DNA of 64,000 nt. Source: Humulus lupulus. Taxonomy: Eukaryota > Streptophyta > Magnoliopsida > Rosales > Cannabaceae. How positions within the stretch are numbered: the stretch's first letter is position 1; every line of letters begins with the position of its first letter. This document shows, piece by piece, positions 45,469 through 56,490 of this stretch. Under the pieces are notes generated by a model that saw only the letters and a list, made by a program, of their open reading frames with translations, was not told the DNA's origin and searched no databases. Position numbers and translations under genes: made by a program. The stretch is taken from assembly GCF_963169125.1 (NCBI RefSeq), contig NC_084802.1, positions 20,801,107 through 20,865,106 on the forward strand, read 5' to 3'.

Positions 45469-45677
45469 CAGTGGTTAAAATCCGCCTAGTCCACAAGACA
45501 ATATTATTGCTTTTCTCTCACAATTTCTACAGAGTTTTAGTAATACAAAAAGGTCGTCCCCTTCCTTGTCCATTATCCCTGATATTTATAGTGGAATTTC
45601 CTGGACAGGTTTGGGTAACCGTGTGAATAAATACGGTATACATTTAATACATATTATTCCCATTTACATTGGGATAT
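45347..45677. repeat. LTR fragment used as target by gypsy-2
   Basis: It begins with TGTTGTTGATGCGATTTTTTG, and the first tandem copy starts similarly at 45170. It carries 'acgtggttcag' and 'cctagtccac', phrases also present in the gypsy-2 LTR (45772, 45797). It is thus a distant relative that gypsy-2 interrupted. Confidence 0.6.
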
Positions 45678-46501
45678 TGTTGACGCCGTTTTTCGTCAAC
45701 TTAAATCGTAGAGCAATTAAACAATTAAACAATGAAGCGAATGAATGATGAAGAGAAACAAGAGAATTTTTACGTGGTTCAGCAGTTAATTCTGCCTAGT
45801 CCACGAGTCTATGTTATTAAGATTTGGAGTTTTTTGGAAATTCTTCAGAGATGAATTACCCAAAGCTTTTTCTCAAAAAATCAAAAATTGGTCCTTTAGA
45901 AGTGGTGATTCCTTCTCTATTTATAGAGAAGGTTGCAGAATTCATTCTCACATATTTCGGGAAGATATTCTGTATATCAATTGAAATAATGATATTAAAT
46001 GCATTATCTCCTATATACACGGAAATGTCACATGAAGATCAGGAATGGATAACATATTAAATGACATCCCTTAAATATTGGGATTACACAATAATAAATA
46101 TGTTCACACGTAATGGGCTATCCCAGGTGATTCATCAGGTCTTCGAGATCAACAATCGGCATTGAGTCTGTCAAGACTTATGGGTCAATCACAAACTTGT
46201 CACCCAACTTCACGCTATGCTCGGGATAGGTAGGTACTGTCGAGGCTGTCACACCCGAGCTTGCACTTCCCGAGCTCGAACTACCTCGCCTGAGGACGAT
46301 CGGTAAAAGATATATTCAAGTGTCCTGCCATTGCCCATCGCGAGCTCAGAGAATATTCGAGGTTACACATCCTCGAGGTCGTTGTTTTTCTTCAGAGGTT
46401 TTACGGCTGGACCATATGATGTTTTCATACATTTCGAGCTCACACCTGACGAGCCCAGTTTTCGGGGTCATAACATCTTATCTCTAAATCTGTGTGTAAC
46501 A
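45678..46501 (-). repeat. Gypsy-2 3' LTR
   Basis: On the plus strand the 824-bp unit runs from TGTTGACGCCG to GTGTGTAACA. Its inner edge touches the polypurine tract. The small ORFs 45824-46060 and 46331-46570 are not genes. Confidence 0.82.
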
Positions 46502-46514
46502 TTTTGCCCCCTCA
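46502..46514 (-). other. Gypsy-2 polypurine tract
   Basis: Minus-strand TGAGGGGGCAAAA borders the LTR and closely resembles the gypsy-1 tract. Confidence 0.8.
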
Positions 46515-46721
46515 AAAGTATCAGTTCAAATCACTCGAGTGTAGACACGCGTCAGCCAGGTATTGACTAATCAGAGTACTTAATTGCCTTGGAACCGCGC
46601 CCACGTTCGTTCGCCTGCCAACTTTATAGTACCATCATCTCATTTGTCCCTGACCGTCGGATCAGATACAAAATCTGGCCAATGGCTCAGATCAGCTCGA
46701 CCTTTGACATTCTCAGGGGCC

Positions 46722-46733
46722 TATAAATACGTC
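46722..46733 (+). promoter_or_regulatory. TATA-like box of the gypsy-2 antisense ORF
   Basis: The plus-strand sequence CCTATAAATACG, followed by a pyrimidine-rich stretch, stands about 210 bp inside the polypurine tract, on the strand of the antisense ORF. The equivalent box in gypsy-1 is at 16915-16928. Confidence 0.6.
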
Positions 46734-48282
46734 CCCCTCATCTTCCCCATTTCACTTTCTCCTTGTGTTTTCAGAGGAAAGAAAAAAAAAAAAAAAAGAA
46801 GAACCAAAAATTGTATTCGCCCAGTTCTTGCATGTTCTCCAAGCCAAGAAAACAGAGCGACGCTTCAACTCCTTGAGATCATCTTTGCAACCACTCCTTC
46901 GGTCATCAATTTCTCTGTACCTGCCAGCTACATTGTGCAAGTTTCTGTTCTTAGCTTCCTATGCCCGCATATATACTTTATTTTTCCATGCATGTTTATG
47001 CTTCTGTTGCACCTTGGGTACTAGCTTAGCACTAGGATACTCTAGCCAATATCGTGTAGTTCGTAAGCTTATTTGACGTTATGGATTTTTAAACCCAGAT
47101 TTTGCATAAAGATGAAAATATGACTCTTGTGCTGTGTTTTTTAAATTTTGGATGACATATCGTGTACACCAAGAAACTAGGTACAAGATTAGGGTTTTCA
47201 ATTTGCACGTTTCCAAAAAATATCACTTTTTGAGTAACCGCCAACTTTTTTCCCTGAAAATCCAGGATCTTTGAAAATAAATCCACCTTCCCCCCTTTCT
47301 GTGGAATACACACTCCGAGCCTGGCCTCTTTCTTTGGATCGAGCTTGCTTCATAGTCTCGATCATTCGAGCTTAAGCCGTCTTGATTTTTATTCTTAATT
47401 TCTTATTCGTCTGGCCCTCACCCTTTTGCTCTCTTGCTAGATGCCGCAGAACTCAGAAAAGCGGTGGGGGTCAAGCTCGCAATTACTTACTCACCAAAAA
47501 CTCTGAGCCCGAAGTCACCTTCTACCCGGAATCAGCATTTGATTCGGGAGCACCAACTAAGGTGTGAGTAAGAAGATACCCGAGCTCACTTTTGATGTCA
47601 AATTGACGAGGTTGAGGAGAGGAAAAGGAAGAGACTTAGGGTCGCCATCTACCCAGATCCAAACCCCGAGCCTAGACCAATCCCCATCGATACCACTCTT
47701 AAAGTGACAATTGCCTTCAAGCCAGGCAATCTCCAATTTTTACTGATGGGAGAACCATCAAATCCCCCTTCTACCTCACATCCAACCTCCATTCTCACCT
47801 CCACGGAATTGGACTATCGGGCTCGCTGAGGTGTCAAGCTCCAACCTCCCATGAGCGAAGCTGTCGCGCCCCGGTAGATGGTAATCCCGACAACAAGCTA
47901 AAATATGTGGCTTGGAGCCAGGAGCACATGAAGGTAGGGGCCTTATTGCCCTTAAAGTCCTTTTTCAAGAACTTCTTGGATTTTGTCGGGCTCGCTCCTT
48001 TCCAGCTCAACACCAACTCATACAGGGTTTTTTCAGCCCTGAGGTCGCTTTACCATGAGCTAAAGTGGGAAGGGCATTCACCAAAGGAGATTATGTATCT
48101 CATTTGCTTGAAAATAAATCCCTCCCAAGCTCGGGGAGGGGACGGCTTCTACTACCTTTCAAGATATCCCATGGAGAAGAAAATCTTTAAGGATTTACCC
48201 AACCATCCCCCCAATTTCAAGATGGCTTTCTTTTGGACAAATGGCCTGGCTCCTTCCAGATACTATTCGTTCAGACGAATCA

Positions 48283-48361
48283 GTAAGTATAAAAAATTTC
48301 TTCTTTTGTGCTCAATTTTTTGCTTAGGCTCGAACCACTCATAATATGTTTATTTCTCCAG
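48283..48361 (+). other. Intron 1 of the gypsy-2 antisense ORF
   Basis: 79 bp, donor CA|GTAAGT, acceptor TTTCTCCAG|CC, phase 1. The upstream frame (47907 onward) joins in phase to the ORF that includes YHRPTPTDKMKEH. Confidence 0.7.
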
Positions 48362-48994
48362 CCAATTATCATCGACCTACTCCCACCGATAAGATGAAGG
48401 AGCACAAAGAGGCCTTGCTCCAATTCCCTTATGGTGGGTGTTCCCTTTCTTATCTTCTTCATGAAGATAGGCTTCAAGCTTATGGTCTCCTGGAAAAGGA
48501 TCAGTCCACAAACGACTGGTCCAACAAGAAATACGCCAAGTGGGAGTTTGTGCCTCTCCCAACCGGCAGCCTTCATCTGAGGCGCAGTTCTAAGCCACAA
48601 TCCCCAGCTCGACATTGCAGGAGTTCGTAATCAGGGAACAAGGCCAATGACGAGGCCTCGAGCTTGAGCGTCATCCTTAGCTCGGACTTATGGTCTCCCT
48701 CGCTACTTAAGCATAAGCCCGACATATTAGTCTTGTGTGAAGATGATAGGGACCACTTTTATGTATGGTCCTGGGTAGATGAGAGGGTTCATAAGTTTGA
48801 TAGTTGGCTAGGGAAATACAATACTATGTATAGTCTGAACGAAGTATAGGACGGAATAACCGTTCAATACGGGACAAATGATTATAAGGACCTTTCGAGG
48901 TTGACTTCCACATATAGGGAAGGGACTCCCCCTGCCTCTTCTGAAGATGGGGGAATTACGTGGTCACCGAGCACGAGCTCGGGGGAGAGTTCCA

Positions 48995-49092
48995 GTTAGG
49001 TTCCTCTTTACTTGTCCTTTATTCCTTGCCTGTCTGCATTGTGATAACTTTTTGTGTCTTGGAATTTCTTATAATGTGGTGCAATTATGCAG
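48995..49092 (+). other. Intron 2 of the gypsy-2 antisense ORF
   Basis: 98 bp, T-rich, donor TCCA|GTTAGG, acceptor TTATGCAG|GT, phase 1. Joining links the frame reading WSPSTSSGESS to AMDSDLDTVL. Confidence 0.6.
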
Positions 49093-49568
49093 GTGCTATG
49101 GACTCTGATCTTGACACCGTGCTCGCCAGTGGTGAGGGGGCTCAGAGGAGTAAGCGCCCGAGAGGCTCCCGAAAGTCAGATCGGCCCGCCAAGGTCCTTA
49201 AGAGGACTAAGAAGAATCCTCCTCCAGCAGCTCCCACTATTACGAGCCCGGCCATGGGTCCTGTTTCCCAGGTCAAAGCTTCCACCACAGATGTCCCCCC
49301 TGTGTCTCCTACTATCATGGTCCACCCAACGCTCAGCCCTCTTCCGAAGAAACCAGCATCCAAAGGGAGCCTGTTGTTGATTTATACTCATGTTGATGAG
49401 TATGTCGTCGACAACGCTGTCGAGACTCATGGAGCTACACTTGGCTCGGACATCCTGTCTCGGGTAGGTCAGAGCATCAGCAGCTTCGAGGCTCCCCAGT
49501 GGCAGTTTTTGAACAATGCTCGGGACTGCAACACCCTTTATGACAAGAGTGTCGAGCTCGCTGCTGTG

Positions 49569-49644
49569 GTAACTTCTCTCACTTTGCCATTTGTTGTAAT
49601 TATGCTTAGCATGTGTTCTAACTTCATTTGTTTGTGTGTTTCAG
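49569..49644 (+). other. Intron 3 of the gypsy-2 antisense ORF
   Basis: 76 bp, T-rich, donor GTG|GTAACT, acceptor GTGTTTCAG|TCT, phase 0. It joins the exon ending ELAAV to the coiled-coil exon beginning SLAAVAQLNY. Confidence 0.75.
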
Positions 49645-50145
49645 TCTCTTGCTGCTGTTGCTCAGCTTAACTATAAGTTGAACAACGAGGTCCACTCGAG
49701 CATGTCCTATGCCCAAGAGTCGAAGAATCTTCAGCTTAAGCTCACTGACGAGTTCAAGGCCGCAAAGGCAAAGATGGAGGCTGAAGCCGAGCAGATGAAG
49801 GCCAGGATAGCCGAGCTTGAGAAGGTGAATGCCAGGCTCGAGGAGCTTGAGAAGATCAATGCCAATCTTGAGGAGGAGAAAAAGGCCACTTTCAAGATAA
49901 TGGAGGGCGAAAAGGCTCATCTTCTTGAAGAGTTCAAGGAGAAGAAGGATCGAGCGGTCGACCTAGCCATGTACAGGATCTGGGCCAGTAACGCCGATCT
50001 GGATACCAGCTTCCTAGGCTCTTTTGAGGAAGAGCTCGTGGCCAAATGGTAGGCTCGACTCGATGTGGAGGAAGCTGCTCGGGAGGAGGCAGAGAGGGCC
50101 AAGGAGGATGCTGAGAAGGCTAAGGAGGGCGCTCATTCCTCCTAA

Positions 50146-51300
50146 ATCTCCACCCGGGGCAGCATCCTTTTGAACCTCTTGTAATATTTTTTTATCTTTT
50201 GTTTTTTATGCCCCTGGGGCTAAGACAATTTATAGCTCATGAAAGAGCTATTTTCTTATGATATCTATAATACCGTATTTGAGTTTACTTTAATATTTTT
50301 TCTTTACATTTATTAAGTCGAAATATTTCAAGCAATTTATATTAAAGTGTCCTTATGTCTGTTTATTCATACAAACACGTGGTGGATTTTAAGCTCGAGC
50401 TTCAATGCATTCATGCACAGTTTACTCGATGTATCCGTGTCCGGTCCCATTACTTGTCAAGGTCAGAACTTACTTTTACCATGCACTCGAAAGTACTTAT
50501 ATGGCGTGTAATATAGGTGGTTTAGTTATATCCTGCTTTTATAGTTACTTTTCCTCATCCTCGGGTAGCTCCCCAAAGTTATGAGGTCGAAACTATCTTT
50601 TTGCAAGATACTCCAGCCTAGATCTCGACTTAAGTTGAAGTAGGTTTATTTATATTCCAACTTTCTGTCGATTAGTTTTAGCTAGTTTGTTCCAAACCTA
50701 TTTAGGTCGTGTTTTTGGTTTGTAATCCACACACAAATATTTTTTATCTAGTTATGTCTAGATCGCACATTTGGTTTTATCCAAATTACTTTGCCTCGCG
50801 CATTTGGTTATATCCAAACACTTTTATTCTTAATAACTTGGTTATGTCCAAACTATCTTAGCTCGCGTATTTGGTTATATCCAAACACTTTTATTCTTTA
50901 ATAATTTGGTTATGTCCAAACTATCTTAGCTCGCATATTTGGTTATATCCAAACACTTTTGTTCTTTAATAATTTGGTTATGTCCAAACTATCTTAGTTC
51001 GCGTATTTGGTTATATCCAAACGCTTTTTATTCTTTTCGTATATGCTATTTTATTTTTTCAAGCTGGCGGTATATATACCACTAATGCCCCCTAAATATC
51101 CTATGAGTGTGGCCATAAGTTATTAAATTAAGAGAGTTTGCAAAAAATACAACATATTGAAACGAAAACAAACTTTATTCGGAATTGAACAATTTATTAA
51201 CAGAAGCATAATAAGATAAACAAGCATGGTTACAGGTGACATCGTTCCTACACTATTGATAGTAAGGTCGTAGATGTTTGACATTCCATGCTCGTGGTAC
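50146..51300. other. Region between the antisense ORF and integrase of gypsy-2
   Basis: Untranslated region shared by the 3' ends of the sense pol and the antisense gene. Apart from the tandem repeat at 50790-51030 I see nothing supported. Confidence 0.55.
50790..51030. repeat. Gypsy-2 minisatellite, 68-bp period, with TTTGG...CCAAA hairpins
   Basis: About 3.5 copies with markers at ~50801, 50868, 50935 and 51003. Each unit contains two short inverted repeats, 'tttggttatatccaaa' and 'tttggttatgtccaaa'. It occupies the same relative position as the gypsy-1 minisatellite. Confidence 0.85.
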
Positions 51301-52223
51301 CAAATCCCCGTTCAATCTTGCCAATTTTTAGACGCCAGGTCGGATAACCGATTCGATCTGATAAAGTCCTTCCCAATTAGGCCCGAGCACGCCAGCAGCC
51401 GAGTCCCATGTAGCCAAGAACACACTCCTTAGCACCAAATCTCCCAAACCAAATTTTCTGTCTCGAACCTTTTTATTGAAATACCAGGTAGCTCGCTGTT
51501 GGTATGCAGCATTTTTTAGTTGAGCCTCGTCCCGTCTTTCTTCAATCAGGTCCAGACTTACTTCGAGCTGGGATTGGTTCGAGGCTTGATCATATGCGTG
51601 GGTACGAATGGTGGGTATTTCAACCTCAATTGGCAGCATAGCCTCACATCCATATGCCAAAGAAAAAGGGGTATGTCCTGTTGAAGTGCGAGCTATGGTT
51701 CGATATGCCCACAAGACTTGGGGCAACTCTTTGGGCCATTTCCCCTTGGCTTCTTCCAATTTTTTCTTCATAGAACTCTTCAGAGTTTTATTAACAGCCT
51801 CGACTTGGCCATTCGCTTTGGGATGGGCCACAGAGGAGAAGCTTTTTATTATCCCATTTTTCTCACAATAGTTGGTAAACAAGTTGCTATCAAATTGAGT
51901 ACCATATCGAACACTATCTTCCTTGGCATCCCATATCAGCAGATGATGTTTTTTACCATGAAGTCCAAGACTTTCTTCGAGGTAATTGTTGCCCAAGGTT
52001 CAGCCTCGATCCACTTCGTAAAGTAATCTACCGTGACTACTGCGTACTTAACTCCGCCTTTGCCAATTGGCAACGAGCCTATGAGGTAAATTCCCTAGAT
52101 CACAAATGGCCATGGGGAGGTCATCATAGTTAGCTCGAAAGGAGGAGCTCGAGGGATTGTGGCAAACCGTTGACACTTATCGCACCTCTTGACGTAATCA
52201 AATGAGTCTCCTTTGATGGTGGG
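51301..52223 (-). pseudogene. Gypsy-2 integrase, core and C-terminal part
   Basis: Minus-strand reading shows SFSSVAHPKANGQVEAVNKTL (catalytic Glu), LPQVLWAYRTIARTSTGHTPF, and the C-terminal FGLGDLVLRSVF and LGPNWEGLYQIE, without a chromodomain. Upstream, the first catalytic Asp region (DYFTKW-like, near 52020) is in a shifted frame, and the second motif appears as RYGTQFDSNLF with the usual S-D-N-G altered. The N-terminal zinc-binding part lies at 59395-59784, beyond the inserted element. Positions 52119-52223 are repeated at 59395-59499. Confidence 0.88.
52119..52223. repeat. 105-bp duplication flanking the inserted element, left copy
   Basis: This matches 59395-59499 with only a handful of substitutions (for example 'aaaggagga' against 'gaaggagaa'). 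It is integrase sequence of the host element, present on both sides of the insertion. Confidence 0.9.
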
Positions 52224-53993
52224 TGATTAGTGGTGAAAAATACACATTTATTGATTTTAATAGTCAAAATAAATTAAGTTTTAATTAGTATTTTCATAGA
52301 ATTAATATGATTTATTTTATAAATGAAAATATTTGATTATGATTTAATTTATTGTTATTTTGTAGAAATTAAAGTGTATTTTGGCACTTTGAAATGAAGA
52401 AGAAAGAAACAATTAAATCTGAAAAAGGAAAGAAAAAAATGGCATTTCTCTTAAAACAAAGGCCCAAAATCTGAAGGCCCTTCCCAGCCCGAGCCGAGCC
52501 GCAGAGCCGAGCCAAGCGAGCCTGCCATCTGCCTTGCCTCCCAGCTGCCACCTGTCCGCATCTCCTCCTCCAAGGCAGCGTACTGCCAAGACCCCAGTAT
52601 GCATATATGCATATTTCCTCCAGTGCATATTTGCATATTCCCTCATTTCCTCCAGCATGCTTAGTCTCTCCAACGGACTGCTAGGCCCAAATGCATATGA
52701 AAGCCCAACACACCAAGCTCCTTCAGCAAGCTCCCAACGCAGGCCCATTTGAAGCAGCCTAATTCTTCAGCCAAGGCTGCCTACATGGCACTCTCTCATT
52801 GGTTGAAAATGGGTCAAAACCCTCTTGTGTCACCAGCCATGTTTTGTGGGTATTGGGCTTTGTAAATTGCTATTTTGAGCTTTATAGATCATGTTTTTGT
52901 GATATTTTAGAAAAAGAGCATTTTGACTATACACAAAAATAGCTAGGGTAATATTAATAATAAGATTTGATTTTTCAAAATCATATTTTATTATTAATAT
53001 TTCAGATTTATTTTGTAAACCCCAAACTGTAGTTAAATTTCTTTTTAGTCCTTTTCTCCATCTATAAATATGGACACTTTCTTCACATTTTCTATGTAAT
53101 TTTTAGGTAACAAAACTCTACCAAATTTTAGTCTCATCTCTCATATTTTCTCTCTAGAATTTTATGAGAATGTCTAGCATAATAGGCTAACCTTCTTGGG
53201 AAGGTTATGATGATCCTATATGCACTATGACTTTGTTTGGTATTTTTGATTAACCATGTGCTTAAAGTTGATATATTTTAGTGATTTATTTTCTTTCATC
53301 TCTATTTCTTCATCTTGTTATCTATATATATGTTTACTAATAGTATATAGATTTTGTCAAGCACTTTCTATGTATTATCAAATTAGTGAAAATAATATAG
53401 ATGATATCTTTATCATTTTCTCCATCTCATCCATATATATTTACTTTTGCTAAAATCTATATAGAATTAGTCATGATCTTTCTATGTAGTTTATAAATGG
53501 TAAAAGTAATATTTGTGTTAGGTTTTATGTCCAATCTTTTATTGCATTATTGCCAATGGTATAATGTCATTTTTAGATTTCTCATAAGATTTATCTCATC
53601 TTTTCATGGTAAAGAATAATAATCACTTGAATACATTTTTGTTAAATATATTTATTCTTCAATGTTAAATCTTCCAAATGAATAGTTGGGATGTGAACTA
53701 TCCATTTGTGTAATTTTTGTGAATCAAAGATCCAAATAAATAAATATGCATATTGGTGATTCTTGATCCTTCCTACTTGTTACCTATTGTTACATCACAC
53801 TTTATTCTATATTTATTTCTAATATTTAAATATCAAAAACAAACAAAAAAATATCACTCTTTCTATTTTCCTCACATTATTTATCTCTAACATTTATTTA
53901 TTGATTAACTTGTTTCTTTACCTCCTTGTGGAATCGACCGCCCATCTATACTACGACTACCGCTAAGTGGAAGTCACGTTTGGGCGTTAAACA
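52224..53993 (+). repeat. Left LTR of the non-autonomous element
   Basis: 1770 bp. It is similar to the right LTR at both ends, but a central block (about 52390-52800) is largely different, including a GC-rich stretch and repeated 'tgcatat' phrases that the right LTR lacks. A TATA-like 'ctataaatatgg' is at 53062-53073. Confidence 0.85.
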
Positions 53994-53998
53994 AATTT

Positions 53999-54016
53999 TG
54001 GCGCCGTTGCCGGGGA
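53999..54016 (+). other. Primer binding site, tRNA-Asp type
   Basis: TGGCGCCGTTGCCGGGGA lies after an AATTT spacer. The 18-nt length equals the part of the tRNA that is normally copied. Confidence 0.85.
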
Positions 54017-55433
54017 GGTAACAGTGAAAAAAAAGTTTTTCAATAAATTTTGCAAAGAGGTAAGTAATTCTATCATTTCTTTTTTTGTATATTTCTCTAG
54101 GATTTTTTTTATAGATTTATCTTATTTACTCTTTAAAAAAAAGTAAAAAAAAAATCACTATCTTTTTTTTTATTGTCTATTTTTATTTAGTATTTCATAT
54201 TTTTTTTTTTTGTCATTGTTGTTTTAAAAAAAAAACAAAAAAATTGTTATCCTTTCTTTTTCTTAATTTTATTCTTAGTTTATTTTGTTGTTATTTTTCT
54301 TAGTTTATTTTGGTGTTATTTTGTTAGTTTTCTTTTCTCTCTTTCTATTTATTCTTGTTGCAAAAAAAAAAAAAATCAAAAGCTTGTTGTGTGTGTATTT
54401 AGTTTGTTAATTTATTTTTGGTAACTTATTTCATTTTTTTTTCTTTTTGATGCTCTCTTTCCTTGTTAATTTAAGCTTGTTGTGTGTTTATTTAGTCTTT
54501 TTTTTTTCTTGTAGCTTATTTTATTTTATTTGGTCTTTTTTTTCTTGTAACTTATTTTACTTTATTTTGTTTTGTTTTGTTATTTTTTTTCTTTCTCTCT
54601 TTTTTTTTTTATTATTGTTGAAAAAATAAATTAAACAAAAAAAAAACATGTGTGTGCATTTATTTTCTTTTTTTTTTTAATTTATTTTTAGTATCTTATT
54701 TTATTCTATTTTTCTCTTTTTTTTATTGTAGTATAAAAAACAAAAAAACAAACTTGAAAAAATATATATATATATATAAATTGGTTGCTTATATTTTCTT
54801 AGTTTAGTTTTCATTTATTGTTTTATTTTAATTATTTGTGTTTAGGATTAGTTACATTTTGTTTTATTTTATATCTTACTTTGGTACTATTTTTTTTATG
54901 TGTTTGTAGGATTACTTTAATTTTTTTTTATTTACTTAGTTTTCCTCATCTTTGAAAAAATGTTACTTTCTTAGAAAACTTTTTTAGCCCTTTTATTCAT
55001 TTGTTTTATTTTCTTTTCTACAATATTTTTTTTAGGCTTTGTGAGCATCTTCTTTCTTGTGTTTAGATATTTTGTTTTTTTAATTTCTAGGTTTGTCTCT
55101 TTATTTATTTTGTTATTAGTTTTTTTTTATTTTTTTTTATCTTAAAAAAAAAAAATAACAACAAAGCTTGTTTTGTCAACATAAGCAATTTTTGCTTAAA
55201 GGCCAATTTGAGTAAAGTTTCATCCATGCTTACTTAGTAACCTCGGGGAGTTATAGTAAGTGTTGGTTGTAAGAGGACCGTTTTTATGAATTGTGACCCC
55301 TCCACAATTATCTAGCAACCTCGGGGAGTTCTAGATAAAGTGTGGGTTTTAAGTGGGACCGTTCTAAAAACCTCAAATCGACCTGGAAACAAGTAAAACA
55401 AAAAAAAAATCAAAAATTAAAAATTAAAAAAAA
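54017..55433 (+). other. T-rich leader of the non-autonomous element
   Basis: Extremely T-rich on the plus strand, with many runs of T and A. Two similar phrases, 'aacctcggggagtt' at about 55240 and 55318, are spaced about 78 bp apart just before the ORF. Nothing else is supported. Confidence 0.55.
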
Positions 55434-56234
55434 ATGAATGATGAAGAGAAGAAACGTTTCGAGCTGTATTTTCCAATGTATTATCCTTCAGTTATAAACA
55501 ACCATAATTCTAGTGCTACTGAGGGTACTAGCCGTTTTAGGAGTGCATGCAAACTTAGTGTAAGAGAATACTGAGAACTTGAGGTCTTAGAAACTAAGTT
55601 TGAAAGAGAAAGTTACGAGGTTCCCGAGGTAGATTATGATGAACATTATTGTGACTTTGAAAGAGTCGACCATAGGAATCATAATTCTAGTTGGACCAAC
55701 CTCGTAGATTTTAGTTGGAAGCCTGAGTACAGCTACCATGCACCGCCTCACATGAATTTTGAGCAAAATTTTCCTTACTTCCCACATGAACCTCCATATA
55801 ATGTCTGCACTAATACAAATTCCTTAGAGGACACTTTACACACATTTATAGAGGAGCAAAGAGAATTCAATAGACAATTTGTGGAAGATTTTAGGGAAAC
55901 TAGTACTCAACTTTCAGAATTGACCAACGCTATTCTTTCACATAATTTAAGTCAATTCCCGTCCCAACCTGAGACTATAACACCATCCCCTACTCCTAGT
56001 TCAAAACCTGATGAGGATGATGTTATCACCATTTGGAGTGAAACTCTTTCCAATACCGAAATTTTTTCAACCACTCCAAAGAAAAATGGAAGCTATCATA
56101 CTGATGTGATAGACTTAATCGTTGAGGAAATCATACACATATTTGCAATGCAACATTCACCCAATTTCCTCAATGATTTTGAACCCAAACATTTTATTTA
56201 TCCTGAAAATGTTACTAACGCTTCTATTTTTTAG
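55434..56234 (+). pseudogene. Only ORF of the non-autonomous element, function unknown
   Basis: One frame runs from ATG at 55434 to TAG at 56232-56234 (about 266 codons) with a single in-frame TGA at 55572-55574. The N-terminal part is rich in Tyr, Asp, Glu and His (YEVPEVDYDEHYCDFERVDHR). The middle is aromatic and Pro-rich (FPYFPHEPPYN), followed by an amphipathic helix-like stretch, FIEEQREFNRQFVEDFRETS. I recognise no domain. Its place between leader and 3' region suggests a reduced gag-like protein, but no capsid or zinc-knuckle motif is visible. Apart from the one stop it is preserved, unlike its neighbours. Confidence 0.55.
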
Positions 56235-56472
56235 ACGCAGGATAAAAGAAAATTCATTTTTGATACAGGATAGTACGCAAATCTGCAGTTGGTAGACTTA
56301 CCTGAGAGCGATGCTTTTGCCTACCAAAGACTGATCAGGTTTTATCTTTCTTTTTAGTGTGTTTTATTTTAATTTGTGTCTTCATTTTATTTTGCAAATT
56401 TTACTTTTTGGGGTTTTGTTATTTTTGTTGGTGATCACATTCCCTTTTTCTTGCACAATGCGCTTAACGTTA

Positions 56473-56490
56473 GACATTGAGGACAATGTC
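56473..56490 (+). other. Hairpin GACATTG-AGGA-CAATGTC
   Basis: A perfect 7-bp stem with a 4-nt loop, about 240 bp after the ORF stop. From memory, similar 'acattgaggacaatgt' phrases are common in the 3' regions of plant gypsy elements, so it may be a conserved RNA signal. Confidence 0.6.

Larger units (their letters stand above)
47382..50145 (+). pseudogene. Gypsy-2 antisense ORF with introns (PF04195-like domain and coiled coil)
   Basis: This gene runs opposite to gag-pol. The segment 47907-48282 resembles the 'putative gypsy type transposon' domain (PF04195): LDFVGLAPFQLNTNSYRVF, YHELKWEGHSPKEIMYL and MAFFWTNGLAPSRYY. Introns with GT-AG ends and matching phases are at 48283-48361, 48995-49092 and 49569-49644. 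The third exon group (49093-49568) is basic and Pro-rich (SKRPRGSRKSDRPAK could act as a nuclear signal). The last exon (49645-50145) is a long Glu/Lys/Ala coiled coil (MKARIAELEKVNARLEELEK). In-frame stops near 48628, 48847 and 50050 and frame breaks upstream of 47907 make this copy inactive. The biochemical function is unknown. Confidence 0.78.

Noticed and set aside
46584..47024. 146-residue plus-strand ORF upstream of the PF04195-like exon
   Set aside because: It spans the TATA-like box and the pyrimidine-rich leader, so it more likely crosses promoter and 5' untranslated sequence than encodes protein.
53256..53453. 65-residue hydrophobic protein repeated at 58633-58830
   Set aside because: Both copies lie at the same position in the paired LTRs of the element at 52224-59371; the composition is that of AT-rich DNA.
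54017..55433. Long T-rich stretch as a scaffold attachment or replication origin
   Set aside because: Composition alone is no evidence; it is explained as the leader of the non-autonomous LTR element.
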